From: Anisodus tanguticus
Lineage: Eukaryota > Streptophyta > Magnoliopsida > Solanales > Solanaceae
Reading direction: 5' to 3'
Assembly (NCBI GenBank): GCA_034509755.1
Contig: CM067559.1
Span: 15,544,501 to 15,608,500, forward strand
Length of the DNA stretch: 64,000 bases
Both the position numbers and the translations under genes were made by a program. Positions 32,457-45,500 of this stretch are shown piece by piece (within the stretch, counting starts at the first letter, position 1; each line of letters starts with the position of its first letter). The notes under the pieces were generated by a model. The model was not told the origin of the DNA. It saw only the letters and a list, made by a program, of their open reading frames with translations, and ran no database searches.

Positions 32457-35186
32457 ATATTGGGGTCGTAACTCGTAAGATTGAACAACATAAAAAACAA
32501 GCCAACATTCGCGAAATCACTTTGAGAACCCCGTGGACAAAGAAAAACAATGCAAAAAAAAAAAACTTCACAACATTCGCCACGCCGCTTGCGAGCCACA
32601 CTAGTATATTCTATATGATACTATTCGTTAGTTTTCATAAAGAGTAAAGAGTATCCTTCTAAAAAACATTTACTAAAGATTGATAATAAAATTTGTAAAC
32701 TTAAGAATGCTTTGACAAAACTTTTTGAGATTTAAAGATTGATAATAGTGTTAATGTTAACTAAAGCAGTTATATAAAGTTAATAATTGAGATAATAGTG
32801 AAAGAAATGACTTCCAATTAAAAGTTAGGATAGTCATTTTTTCAAAAAAATGTTGTTTTAAATGTGTTCCAGCATACCAAACACATCTTACATATAGAAG
32901 AATCTATAATAATTGACCCAATAAGATTTTGTAATATAATTTGAGAATAATTGATGGAGAATCTTCAAAATATACCGCTTAACACTATTTTGTACCCATC
33001 TAGTTATATTTGGAGTTTACATGCATATTCATAGCCAAAAATTATTTTTTGCAACAATATCTATACACTCTTATACAATATATAATTTATATTATATTTA
33101 AAACATGAATTTCCTAACTTGAAAAGTTAAATTACTAAAATACCGCTAACTTAAATACCCTACTAATTTAATAAATAAATAAAGCCTAACGTCACCAAAT
33201 AGAAGCAATGCGTCTGTCTCCAACTTTGGTCCCGCAAGAGTTGCGATGCTTATTGAAGCCAACGTGCCTTTTCTACTTCATAACTAAAGTAAGCTTGGAG
33301 TACAGTGATTATCCTTGGATAAAAAGGAACAAACAATTTTAATTATGTCAAAAAAATCCTACCCCTCAAATTTCAATTTCAACCTCTACTTTTCTCCTCC
33401 CATGCTAAATGTTTTCGAGGTATGTTGTATTCATCAATGCACTGGCTTTTATTTATTTTTATATTGAATTAATTTTTAAATGGTAGCCTTTTATTATAGA
33501 TGATATAAATATCAATTATCTTTAATTTATTGTCATAATTTAGGGAGATAAACATGTTAGCCTGGGAATTACACTCGATTATTTCTCATAATGATTAATA
33601 TTGGTTAGTTAATTCTAGTAAAACAAAACACAGAACGACTAATTGATATTTTCATTCTTTTGAACAAAAAAAGTACAAACATTGTGTTATTTCAATTTGA
33701 TTTAATTAATTAAAAAATAAAAAGACAAAACAGCTAAAAGATTTTTTACTTCTTCCATGTTTGAACAAAAGAAAGTAAAAAGTCGTGCAATACTTCAGTT
33801 TGGTGATATGAAGATAATTAGTAAATACAAAAAGAGTTTAGATATTATGAATCAACTAAACTTAATTTCTTAGGGCTTTAACCCTTATTAAATGATTTAA
33901 AAAATCATAATGTTAGAGTTTCTTTACTGGTACATTGCTTACATTTAATATACAATGTAAAGATTTCACTTAGAGATTGATAAAGATGATAGTTCTCAAA
34001 TTCTTAAAAATGTTATTGAAACTTTGCCTATATTATCTGTCAAATGTTCTACCCAATTCGTTAGTTTAATCTATTTTCACTTTCATTGCACCACTTTGAT
34101 GTTTTCTTTCGGCACAATTGTTTTTTACTAAAAGTCTCTAGAATCAATCAATTAATTAATTTTATTTTCCTATTTTCAAGTTATACTAAACCATGATTAC
34201 CATGATCTTTTCTTGATAAAAAATCATGCATGACAAGATATGAGTTTTGGGGGTAGAATTTATGGCGTCAACCCATCAATTTTGTTTTAAATTTCTTCTC
34301 TAGCATATGTGAAATATTATATTTTGATTTATCAGAAATTTTTATTTCCAACAATGAGATGTGAATATAGTGTTATGACAAAACAATTATGGTGTGTTTT
34401 GCTCGTGATCATTAAACAAATACCTCTATACTAAATAATCATATAGAATATTTCGACCATTCTAATTTTCAAAAAAAAAAAAAGAGTAAAATTTATTTGT
34501 TAGGAGTTGGAAGCAATAATCCAACATCCAATGTCGTCTCAGTTAGAGTGTTGTTTAATAAATGTGATTGCAGTTTCTTCTTATTTTTTGTGTGCTTAAA
34601 TAATAGCAAAAGATTGTATCTTTTTTCAGTATTCATGTAACGTTAAGTTCGTTCGTTATTTTAAAGGTCTCTCAAACACTAATAAAAGTATTTGTTCCAA
34701 TTTGTAGAAAGAATGCGGTAGTTTTGATTTTAAATTGACAATATTTTTAATTTTTCTTATCTTTCCTTGGCGCATAAATTTCAAGAAAATTAATTTTATC
34801 TTTATGCATAATTTATAAGCTCTATTTTTGTAATTGTAAGCCGTGCCGGCTTAACCGTGAAGCGGACACTTTAGGCCCCCAAATATTTCAAGAAAGATTG
34901 AATGGATTAGATATATTATTAATGAGTTAATGGTGAAATATACACCTAAATTATCACATTTTTTCATGATTTTCATACCTCAACTATCCATTGTTCCATT
35001 TATCTACCTAAACTATCACTCCTTTTATATTAAAACACACTTCGATGTTGAGTTAGCCTTCACGTGCTTGTCCTTGATTGATTTTAAATTTTTAGAAAAT
35101 ATATATGAAACCCTATTTTTTCTTAAATTAAAGCCTCACATTAAAGTTTGGCTTTAAGCCACCAATGATATTTAGCCACCCCTAAT
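32457..35186. other. AT-rich intergenic DNA without recognised genes
   Basis: No coding sequence above noise is seen. The 75-codon frame at 34930 lies in a familiar repeat-like phrase (AAATATACACCTAAATTATCAC) rather than a gene. Around 33220-33420 base composition rises slightly and CGAGGTATGT near 33415 would fit a splice donor after an untranslated exon. Nothing downstream supports a gene. Confidence 0.45.
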
Positions 35187-35550
35187 TGTAAGAATTTCTT
35201 TCTTTTTTCTTCTTCAAGATCGGTAGACTGAGAAACATGTATGAAGTAATACGTAGCTCATACATCTAAATTCACACAGAAAAGAAAAGATCGAAAGATT
35301 GAGAAAAGAAAAAAGGAAAACAAATATAAAGTGAACGAGATTTGAAGCTATACAGCTTGTGTCATTATTGAGCCATTTTTATTTCATCAGCCTTTTTTCT
35401 TTCTTAAACAATAGTACTCCTATTTATTGAGTCTCGGTGGGATAAGTGGTCCTTAGTCTCCTTATATGGTTGGGGCAATCTTCCTCCTTTTAAGCTAGCT
35501 TTTAGGGTTGAATTAGGTCAAAGATCCATTATTTACATGGTATCAGAGTC
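35187..35550 (+). mobile_element. LTR end plus tRNA-Met primer site of a further Copia element
   Basis: TTACA at 35533-35537 is followed by TGGTATCAGAGTCAGACC at 35538, a classic LTR end plus initiator-Met primer site. The start of the LTR is guessed at TGTAAGAATT (35187). Only about 30 bp of internal sequence remains before another LTR starts at 35578, so this older element was interrupted by the next one. Confidence 0.45.
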
Positions 35551-35577
35551 AGACCCGTCACAATTCATTGTTTCCGA

Positions 35578-35906
35578 TGTTGGTGAAAATATACCATGGT
35601 ATACACGATATACACGGCATATACAATGTCTTGTGTATACCGTGTATATCACGAAAACACAAGGAACCGGTCAGTGATATACTTACCAAACTGACCGTGA
35701 TATACACGGTAAGTATATCACGATTTGGAGAGGTTTTTGTACCATATTATTTATAAATAATTAGCATTGTACACTTATCATAATTGTAGGATTCTTGTAC
35801 AAATAGAATAGGGTTTTGGGAGTAGGATAGGAATGAGATTTTTCATTTTGTAAATTGTATATATACTCATTCATTAATGAAAATAATCAAGGGATTATTT
35901 CTTTCA
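35578..35906 (+). repeat. 5' LTR of Copia-3
   Basis: Runs from TGTTGGTGAAAA to TTTCTTTCA with TG...CA ends and is followed at once by TGGTATCAGA. Its first half is full of imperfect palindromes built on GATATAC/GTATATC and GGTATACAC words. The end phrase ATTCATTAATGAAAATAA is shared with the LTR of Copia-2 at 15.7 kb. Confidence 0.75.
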
Positions 35907-36070
35907 TGGTATCAGAAGTATAGGTTTCACATACCCCCTTCTCTACCAAGCTTCCACTTATCTTGGATACCTCATTATCCAAGCCCTTTCTCGGTTTCCG
36001 TGCCGAATTCTTCCTCCTCTTTTCCCAAATTTTCTTCCAAATACCTCAAATCACCTATTGTTCTTTCATT

Positions 36071-36620
36071 ATGTCTACGTCAAAGAGCGTATTTCATCAT
36101 ACCCTTACTATTTCCAACATCAAGATCCACATCCCTATTGTTCTTGAGATGGAAAATGTCCAATACGCGATGTGGGCGGAGTTGTTCAAAATTCACGCCA
36201 TCTCACATCAAGTTCTCCATCACATAATTTATCCCGCTACCCCTACTCCCACGGAGGATCCTCAGTTATGGATTACTCTTGATGCTACCATCCTTCAGTG
36301 GATTTATTCCACTATTTCTACAGACATTTTACAAACGATTATTGAGCCGGACACTACGGCTATGGCTACATGGAATAGATTGCGTGATATATTCCAAGAT
36401 AACCAACATTCCCGCGTTGTCACCCTTGAGCAGGAATTTTTCCAAGTCCGCATAGAAGATTTCTCGAATGTTTCATCTTAAAGAAAATGGCTCAAGGAAT
36501 TGGCAGACCAACTCCGTAACGTTGGAGCGCCCGTTACCAATAAACGCCTTGTTCTACAAATGGTTGCAGGCCTATCTGAGGCCTATCTAATGTTCTTAAG
36601 TCCCCCCCTTCCCCATAACC
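36071..36620 (+). pseudogene. Copia-3 gag remnant
   Basis: The frame from 36071 (MSTSKSVFHHTLTI) contains IPIVLEMENVQYAMWAELFK, a WITLDATILQWIYSTIS segment and TWNRLRDIFQDNQHSRVVTL, the UBN2-type Copia gag. A stop at about 36480 interrupts it, and it goes on to LADQLRNVGAPVTNKRLVLQMV. It ends within SPPLPHN, where a deletion joins it to RT. The zinc knuckle is gone. Confidence 0.75.
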
Positions 36621-37684
36621 CATTGTCTACATTAAATGACCTAAATTGGAAATTGGCTATGAACGGCGAATATGATGCTGTTATTGCAAATAAGACGTGA
36701 GAGTTGGTGCCCCATCCTTCTTGTGTTAAAATTATTCGGTCTATGTGGATTTTTACTCATAAATATAAGTCTGATAGATATTTTGCGAGACATAAAGTTC
36801 GTCTTGTAGGTGATGGTAAAACTTAATAGGTTGACGTGGATTGTGGTGAGACATTTAGTCTGGTGGTCAAGCCGGCTACTATTCACACTGTTCTCAGTTT
36901 GGATCTTTCAAAGGCATGGCCCATTCATCAGTTAGATGTAAAGAATGTTTTCTTACATGGTGATCTTAAGGAGACCGTTTACATGCATCAACCCTTGGGT
37001 TTTTGAGACCCCAACTATCCTCATCATGTCTGTTTATTGAAGAAGTCCTTATATGGGCTTAAGCAAGCCCCGCGTCCTTGGTATAAGAGGTTTGCGGACT
37101 ATGTTTCATCTATTGGGTTTACTCATAGCAGGTATGATAATTCATTATTCATATATCGTCGTGGTACTTCCCTGACTTATATTCTATTATATATGGATGA
37201 TATTATCTTGACTGCCTCTTCTGATGTTTTACGCAAATCTATCGTGACTATGCTCAGGTCTGAGTTTGCTATCAAAAACTTGGGGCCCTTGAGTTACTTT
37301 TTGGGGATTGATGTCACTCGTCATGCAGGTAGGTTATTCTTATCACAACGGAAGTATACCGCTGAGAGCTTTGAGCGTGCTGGTATGCCCTCGTGTAAGT
37401 CTACTTCCACTCCCGTTGATACCAACCCCAAGCTAGGAGCTGCGGCTGGCTCACCTTACGAGGATCTCACTCACTATCGTAGTCTTGCTGGAGCTCTTCA
37501 GTATCTTACTTTCACGAGACCGAATATTACATATGTCGTGCAGCAGGTGTGTTTGTTTATGCATGATTCCAGGGTTGAGCATATGAATGCACTCAAACGC
37601 ATTATTCGATACATTCAGGGAACACTTGACTATGGCTTACATTTATATCCATCATTGACATCTACACTTGTCTCGTATACAGAT
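36621..37684 (+). pseudogene. Copia-3 reverse transcriptase and RNase H start
   Basis: It begins at the RT N-terminus (LNDLNWKLAMNGEYDAVI, IIRSMWIFTHKYKSD). Stops fall at 36700, about 36825 and about 37005. The open stretch 37037-37684 follows: SLYGLKQAPRPWYKRF, the catalytic LLYMDDIILTASS, LGPLSYFLGIDVTRH and ALQYLTFTRPNITYVVQQ. RNase H ends at SYTD, where the LTR TGTCGGGCCC begins; the apparent C-terminal codons after that are LTR sequence. Confidence 0.85.
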
Positions 37685-38401
37685 TGTCGGGCCCATTTTT
37701 TACCGCCCTATCTCCGAGGAAGGAAAGGGGGATCCGACACAGTCGCGACGTATGGGCGTTTCCTGAATTGATAAAGTTGTTAAGGAGCCGCCACCTAATT
37801 ATTCTACGGTGAATTAGGGCACCTAAATGTTAGCTAAAATGCTGGAAAATGAACTCCGATTAATGATATGCTAAACTATGAGATTCTAGGTAAGGGTTCT
37901 CTATTATCCTAAAGGGAAGGAGTTAGGCATCCTTTAAAACCCGCTAACTTACGGTTGTCCGGTCAAACTCAAGTTAATTATTATGCTAAGGAAAATACAT
38001 GTTTAAAATATAAAGGTGAAAATGATGTTGCAAGTAATTTAAAAGAATGCATTTTGACAATGTAAAGATTTTACCATTTATTCTTTTTAAGAGTCTCGCT
38101 AAGGTGATTGCAGTTTTGAGAAATAAATTCTGACATACGATCCGGAAAGAATATGCGTGGCATTTTTATACAACTATATGTAAAATTGATTTATTAGAGA
38201 AAAATATGCATTTGTATGACATTGTTTATAAAATACATGCAAAGTTGATTTTTAGAATAAAAACATGCATTTGTATGACATTATTCATAAAATATATGTA
38301 AAATTGATTTACATTGAATTTGGATAAAAGTATGCATTTGTATAGCATTGTTTACAAAATATATGAAAAATTGATTTGTTGATAAAGTATGCATTGCAGG
38401 G

Positions 38402-38406
38402 CATGG
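38402..38406. repeat. Target duplication CATGG, left copy (pair at 42608-42612)
   Basis: CATGG stands immediately before TGTTGACACC at 38407 and immediately after GCGCGACA at 42607. The uninterrupted sequence is seen at 63790-63796 in the other LTR of the host element. Confidence 0.85.
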
Positions 38407-38487
38407 TGTTGACACCCAATTTTGTCCCGTCTCTTCCGATTTATTCGCAATTTTAAATATTTTTGGACACCTCAAAAACAATTTTAA

Positions 38488-38491
38488 TATA

Positions 38492-38553
<62 letters not shown>
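38488..38553. repeat. (AT)n microsatellite near the start of the solo LTR
   Basis: About 65 bp of nearly pure AT dinucleotide starting about 85 bp from the LTR start. The host LTR has an (AT)n tract at the equivalent place (56310-56400), so the tract belongs to the family. Confidence 0.85.
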
Positions 38554-38558
<5 letters not shown>

Positions 38559-39519
38559 TTCAATATCATTATTTATTATTATTATTATTCACATGTTTTA
38601 CTATCATTTGCCTTTTTAAAAGTCTAAATCATAATTCTACCCTAATATTCTATGTTATTTCATTTTCGCAAAATTGCATCGCATTTCCATTTTTTATTAA
38701 GCATTAAACATTTCGCAAATATTATATTTTTATTATTATCACATCGTTATGTTATTTTAAATAATTTACATCTTTTTATAATAAACTCCTTTTTATTTTA
38801 ACCAACTCCCCATTTTATTCCCCTTCACCAAAACATTCTACCCAACCCACAAATTACAGCCCAATCCCCAAACCCGTCGACCCAAGCCCACCCGAAACCT
38901 CCAATCGGACCAGCCCAATCCCCAAACCTGTCGACCCAAGCCCAAACCCACACCTCTTATACCAACCAACCCTAAACCAAACAAACCCTAAACCTATTCT
39001 CCTCTCAAATCATCGCACACCCCTACACCCCTACCCCTACGTCGCCGCACCCTACGCCTGACACCGCCGCCTGACACCACCAACCTACCCCATCACCTCT
39101 CACCAACCCATGCCTCAAGAAGTCATCCCAAACCTAATACCCGAAAACCAACCAGAGAAACCAGCGGTCCTTCGTCCGAAACCGCCGTCGCCTCCCTTTA
39201 TCCGCCAAACAAACACCCTCACCATACCACTACCACCATGTCCCCTCGACCGTCGAGCCAGCACCTCGCACAGTTCCCTTTTTCCCATTTTTCGCAAAAT
39301 CCCAGAGCTTTGAATAGCTCATCCGAGTCAGATCGACTTGCAAAGCATGCATGCTACAGTGGACCTCTAGAACACCTTTAAGAACTCGGTGGGTAAAAGC
39401 ATGAACCCGTACCTCTTCTTTATCATCTCGGTTTTCGAATGAAAAGAAAACGGTCACATTTTCAATCTTTGTTTTGAATTCAAAATTCAAACCTAAGCCA
39501 TTAGGGTCTCGATTGGGGC

Positions 39520-39528
39520 TATAAATAG
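39520..39528 (+). promoter_or_regulatory. TATA box of the Tat/Ogre-like solo LTR
   Basis: TATAAATAG about 1.1 kb into the LTR, on the LTR's sense strand. The host LTR has TATAAATACC at the comparable place on the minus strand (46421-46430). Shared position in two copies supports a real promoter element of the retrotransposon. Confidence 0.6.
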
Positions 39529-42500
39529 AACCCTTTGTGGGTTGTTGAGGCGGAGGATTTTCAGACATTAAAAAGGGACCTTTTTTCATTCCCACAAGTC
39601 ATTTGGAACTAGTTTTGATTCCAAAAAAAAATCTCTTTCTGTTACTCTCGTTTCCGGCTCGGCAGAGCCGTAAAACATTTAAGCTCTTGTTCTTTCTCAA
39701 TCGCATAAACAAAATTTCTCCGAGTGGGGTCGACGATTCGAAACGACGCCTCAGTTCGCTGCCCGGAGAAGGTCAGTAAACACAAACCCTTTTGATTTTC
39801 TATGTGATAGCTTAGTATAATTTACATTATGCGTTTGCGTGTTGATTAAGCATGTTTAATTATTGTTTGAGCCTGCTAGTTAATTATTATGTATGTTTTT
39901 GTTAAATTAGCCACTGTCTGGGATCATTAGGTTATCTATTAAGCGTATTAAGCATGTCTGGTTATAATGATTACTGCTTGTGTTCATTAACCAATTATTA
40001 GTGTGTTAACTACAGTTTGTTTTTAACCATTTCTTGATTGTTTGGTTCATATGATGTTGGTTTGAGAAGCATGTTTGACCTCTTAAAGACTCTGTTTAGC
40101 CAATCCATGTCCTTGTGTCCTTGTTATGCCATTTAACACCAATTTTAAGTTAATAACATGTTGTTAAGAGAAATCAATGCTTTTATAATGTGTATGTTGG
40201 CCTCTGGACATCTGACTTGGCTTGAATATGTTTAAAATGCTCATAATATGTCACCTAGTCTCTGTTTGGTTAAATAATAATCTAAAATGGTTGATGCTTG
40301 GTTTAGGTTAGTCTATTTAATCTGAGGATAACCAAGATTGTGTCATATTGTTTACCTTACCACACTTGTCTACATATCCCTAAATGCTCTAGTTGTCCTC
40401 CCCTGCTCCTAACATAATTTCTGTAGCTGCCTAGACTCCTTCATGTAAGTCCTGTTTGTCCATAGAATGATTACTTGTGTCTGTTCCTAGCCATCTTAGT
40501 TCAAGATATTATATATCTTCTTGCTCTTACATGTCTAGGTCATCATGCTAAGTCTTGAATATTCAGTTATGTTTAGTTGAAAATGAAGTATCAGAAATTG
40601 CATGTTTTTCTGTTTGTCTTGTCTATTACCATTTTTTTTAAGGATGCATTGAGATATTAGAAAGCTTGTGGTGCTATATGTATGTCATGTATATGATATA
40701 TTGAGTGTTGGTTTAGGATGTGTATGTGATATACATAAGGATATACATGTTGTGCATGAAGTATATTCGATATATCGAGTGTATATGCCTGATGTATCTT
40801 CTTTGTATATCATTTGAAACTTTCAAATGCATCGTTCGGTCTAGCCCATTTCTGTTAGCCTTTTCTATTCTCTTTCTTCATGATTGAGTATTGGACCTAG
40901 CCCAACTGTTTGATTTCTCTTCTCTGCCTTGTGTACTCCTTTTAAGTTTGGGCCAGTTAATTTGTTTCGAATAAAATTTCTTTTGTTGTGGGCTTGTATG
41001 TTTATGAATCTTATTCTGTGTAAATAGGCCCATTGTGTACCTTGGATTTTCCTTCGTCATTTGCCTGAATTATGTAGGATAGGCTTGTATTTGTTATCTT
41101 CCTGTTCGATAATTGGATCTGCTTACAGTCTGCTTCCAATTTGTATTTGGTTTAAATGTAATCGTGATGACGTATTTCAAAGTATGCAAAGCATGCATGT
41201 TTTGATATACACTAGTTGTATATCGAAGTCATACACCTTTGTATACTCCCAAGTACATCATACATATATATTCACTGGCTTTAAACGACCGAATTTGTAT
41301 TGAGAAGAAGACTTCTGAAAATGGGCCTGAATATGTAGTTAGTTCGGGTTTATTACTGTATGTTCTTTGGAATCTGAGAATAGTTACTTGGGTCTCCCTT
41401 TTTATCTTCCGCATGTTGCATGTTCCATCAAGCCCAGCTTTAAGTTAAAGTGTTTTTTTTGGACCAATATTTCTTAGGATTTGTTTGGTCTGTTTAAGTC
41501 AAAAAATAATGTTGATCCCGTGAACTATTTGAGTCGTTGGGCCTGAGGGCCCAACAACGCATTATTTTTATCGAGGCCCAACAACATATTATCTTTCATG
41601 AATTATTTATTTACATTTTTCATATGTATATATTTTCATGTTCCGTTTACTAATCCTTTTCTTTTCTTTCATTTTACATGAAATGCATCGGGAGCTACGA
41701 AGAGTTTCGTTATGAGACTCATCATGATCATTGCCGAACGAAGACTCGCATTCACACTCCTTGCATTCTCCAACCTCGGGATTTCAAAACCAATAGGGCG
41801 AGATGACAGCGTCATCCGCCTTAGTTCCCTTTTATTATTATTCTTTAATCAAGTTATTTCTATTTTTTGGGTTGTAATAATTATTTAATGTTTGTGTGAT
41901 TGTTAGGATATTTAGAATAATTAGGCTACGAATGGATAATTTATAGGGTAGTTTACAACCCGTCGCTAGTTTATCTATTTATAGGCTCGGTTAGTGCAAA
42001 ATTAGAGACCCTCCGTTAGTTATCTATTTTTAGGCTCGTCATGTATATTCAAAATTTTCAAAAAAAAAACTTTGATCATCTTCTATTCGCATTATTAATT
42101 ATACAAAAGTTTATCTTTTTTGCATTTTGCAACTCAAAATGATTTCCAAAAAAATACTTCTTTGGCATTATAAATAATTTGTTTTTCTCCTTATTATTGT
42201 CACAAATGCATACCTTTCAACTTTACATGTATTTTTCTTTTATACCATGCAAATGCATACATGTACAAAATGCATCCCTTTCATTAATTATTTGCAAACA
42301 TCTTTTTAAACTTTATACTTTAAACATGCATTTTCCTTAGTATAATATTAACATGAGCTTGACCAGATAACCGCAAGTTAGCGGATCTTAAAGGATACCT
42401 AACCCCTTCCCTTTAGGATAATAAAGAACCAATCTCATTAGTTTCGTAGACCATTAAAATCGGAGTTTACATTGCAACATTTAGTTAACATTTAGGTGCT

Positions 42501-45500
42501 CTAATTCACCCTAAAATAATTAGGTGGCGACTCCTTAATCCAATATCCAGGAATCACCAACACGTTGCACTCCGCTTTGACCCGCGGGTCGAAAAACGGG
42601 CGCGACACATGGCTTATAAAAAATATAATGTGAAATTGAGCTTTTGATAAAAGCATGCATGGTTTATAGAATATAGGTAAATTTGATTTTTTCACAAAAG
42701 TATGCACTTGTATGATATTATTTATAAATACATAGAAAGTTGATTTTTGGATAAAGTAAGGAAGAAAGTAAATTATTTATAATGCAAGGAAGTGATTTTT
42801 ATGAAAGTCATTTTAAGTCGCAATTTGAGTAAAACGAAATCTTATTTGTATGATTAATAATGCGGACAAAAATGACCAAATTATTTTGAAAGTTTAAACA
42901 TGCATGACGAGCCTAAAATAAATAAGCTAGCGGCGAGTTTCCAATTTTTAAACTACCCGAGCCTAAATAAACTAGCGGCGGATTTTCAATTTTAAACTAC
43001 CTTTTTAATCTATCCATTCAAGGCATAATTATTCTAAGTGTTCTGATGACCGCACAAAAATTAAATAATTATCACAACCCGGAAAATAAAGTAGAAAGGG
43101 CGGTATTAATGAATTTAAAAGCAGCGACTAGGGCGGATGACGATATCATCCCGCCCTATTTGTTTAGAAATCCCGAGGCCGGAGAATGCAAGGAATGTGG
43201 ATGCGGGTCTTCGATTTGACAATAGTCATGATGAGTCTCATTAAGAGACTCTTCGTTGCTCCCGATGCATTTCATGTAAATAAAAGAAAAGAAAAGGATT
43301 AGTGACAGAACACAAAAATATATATGTATAAAGAATGTAAACAAATAATTCATGAAAGATAAATTGTTATTGGGAAGAATATGTTGTTGGGCCCTTAAGC
43401 CCAATGACTCAAGCAATTTGCAGAATCAGCAAAATGTGGACCAATAGGCCCATGGGACATGCATAGAAGAGGGAAAATAAATATCGCAATTAGAACGTAC
43501 CCTGAATTTTCAAATATAAATAAATATCCATAATGAAGCTCAAACACCTACTTTATATCAATTAGCAAACCAGAATAACAGTCTAGTAGGCACAAAGACA
43601 TAATATTCCAAGTATTTGAACTCAATATTGGGCCTAGACAGAACACATAATACGCAGAAATAAAGGGGCAGGCCCAATAACTCGCATGTTTTTCTCAGAT
43701 TTTGAAGAGAGGAAAAGAAAATAGGCCCAAAATGCACATTAGCCTAATCTTCTATTATCTAACAAACATACGAGCCCATACTTACATGTGTGGGACTGAT
43801 ATATAAAAGATATTCCTAATATATGTGGTATACCTGAAGGTATACAAAAGTATATAACCGAAATATACACCTAATGTATACCAAGGCCTATATACCTTAT
43901 ATACGTTTGAGGTATACCATTCCAGATTCAACAAATTAGAAAGAAAAACAGGACAGTCATAGGCAAGCTCATACATTAATAAAGATAGGTAAAATATGGG
44001 GTATTTCATATGACTCAAACAGATTACATCATGCTAACATACAAAATAAACATTCTCAGATGCAACAAGAGAGGAAGAAATACAAACACCTCACTTCAAA
44101 TCACATAGATAACCGTAGACCAGAATATCCCTTAACATATTCCATCCTAAACTAAGATAGGAACAAACAAACTGGATATACCAACATGGGAAAGAGACAA
44201 GACACATATCATAACTAACTAGCATGCTTAATGGCTTAAGATATATCACCTGCCATCATATTTCAAATAGAAACATATCCGGAACATGTTAAACTAAGCA
44301 CAAGACCTTGTCAGGAACATGTCGTGTTTCAATACTGCTTAATTTATCTTTAATCTTATTCATAAACCAACATGCATACATAAGAGTTGATATACATATA
44401 ATATTTGGTGTAAATAGGATATGCGTGAAGGTATACAAAGATATACAACTTCGACATACACCTTGTGTATACTGAAATGTATATACCATGTATACTTTTG
44501 AAGTATATCAACACGGGTTCAGCAAATGAGAAGAAACAGACCAACGTGAGCAAGTTCATGCATCAATAAGAGAGAAAAATATAGAGATATCCCACATGAT
44601 TTAAAGCAAACAATATTAAACCAAACAGACTCCATTAGCATGTTCAGACTTAAATTTGAACAAAAAATAACCAAAACAGGGTACACTAACATGTAAAGGA
44701 CTAAGACACATACACTAGACTAACTAGCATGTTTCATGGTCTCCTAATTTACACACAAACCAAAAGAGAAAATCTAGTTTTTAGATATTTAGAAGACATA
44801 AAAGGAGGAACTGGACAGTAGCAACACAGATCTAGGCCATTTCTAACACACCATATATTTATAAAACCTAAAATAGGCATGCTCGTATGAACAAATTCAC
44901 AAACTAAGATAAAACAAACACATACTCCCAAGTAGATAGTTTAGACATAGGCACGATTTTGACAAGAATTAAAGACATTACTTATTCTTAAGTGAGACAC
45001 GTTCAAATCATTCATTAGACCTTTTTATTCACCTAAGCAGTTTTAACATTAGACTATACCCTATACATGTTTACTACATGAAACATGATCACAAGCCATG
45101 TATGGAATGCATTAGAGACTATGGCTTAACAGGGTATAAATTGGTTAAAATAGTGCAAAGCACTAATGCAAATGTCGTTCAAACAAACTCAAAAGGTAGG
45201 GCATGATACAAGATAACTTAGGAGGTGTGATATGCTAATATGGATGCATTTCAACATCTAAACAGATAGGGCTAGTGCCACCAGTTCAACGGATATATGA
45301 GACAACAGAGATAACCAAATAACCATTCAAAGATAGCATTTCAGATAAGTAGGATTACTTAAGCTATACTAAGCACACATGAAATCATATCATTCATTTC
45401 ATTTGGCATAATAACATTTCAGATTATGGAACAACATAGCTGGGATGGTTATTTAGTATATTACAAGTCAAATAACTAAGATACCACAACTGATAAACAA

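Larger units (their letters stand above)
35578..37684 (+). mobile_element. Ty1/Copia retrotransposon, deleted between gag and RT (Copia-3)
   Basis: A 329-bp 5' LTR, primer site, gag, then RT and the start of RNase H, with protease and integrase missing. The element is cut at 37684 within the RNase H motif SYTD by insertion of the giant Gypsy element. Its remaining RNase H and 3' LTR should lie beyond position 64000. RT wording resembles the Ale/Retrofit branch. Confidence 0.8.
38407..42607 (+). mobile_element. Solo LTR, same Tat/Ogre-like family, antisense to its host LTR
   Basis: 4201 bp from TGTTGACACCC to GGGCGCGACA, with a perfect 5-bp duplication. Landmarks come in LTR order: (AT)n tract at about 38488-38553, a C-rich zone at 38860-39240, TATA at 39520, a CAGTTCGCTGCCCGGAGAAG phrase at 39755 and an ATGAAATGCATCGGGAGCTA phrase at 41679. 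Its right end has AATTAGGTGGCGACTCCTTAA. Each reappears inverted in the host LTR, making a long imperfect inverted repeat centred near 42.6 kb. The internal region is lost through LTR recombination. Confidence 0.9.

Noticed and set aside
34930..35157. 75-codon hydrophobic frame
   Set aside because: The DNA has the wording of AT-rich interspersed repeats (AAATATACACCTAAATTATCAC). No homologous protein family comes to mind.
39110..39313. 67-codon Pro-rich frame and its antisense partner
   Set aside because: Within the C-rich zone of the solo LTR. A similar frame appears inverted at 55676-55936 because the LTRs are related.
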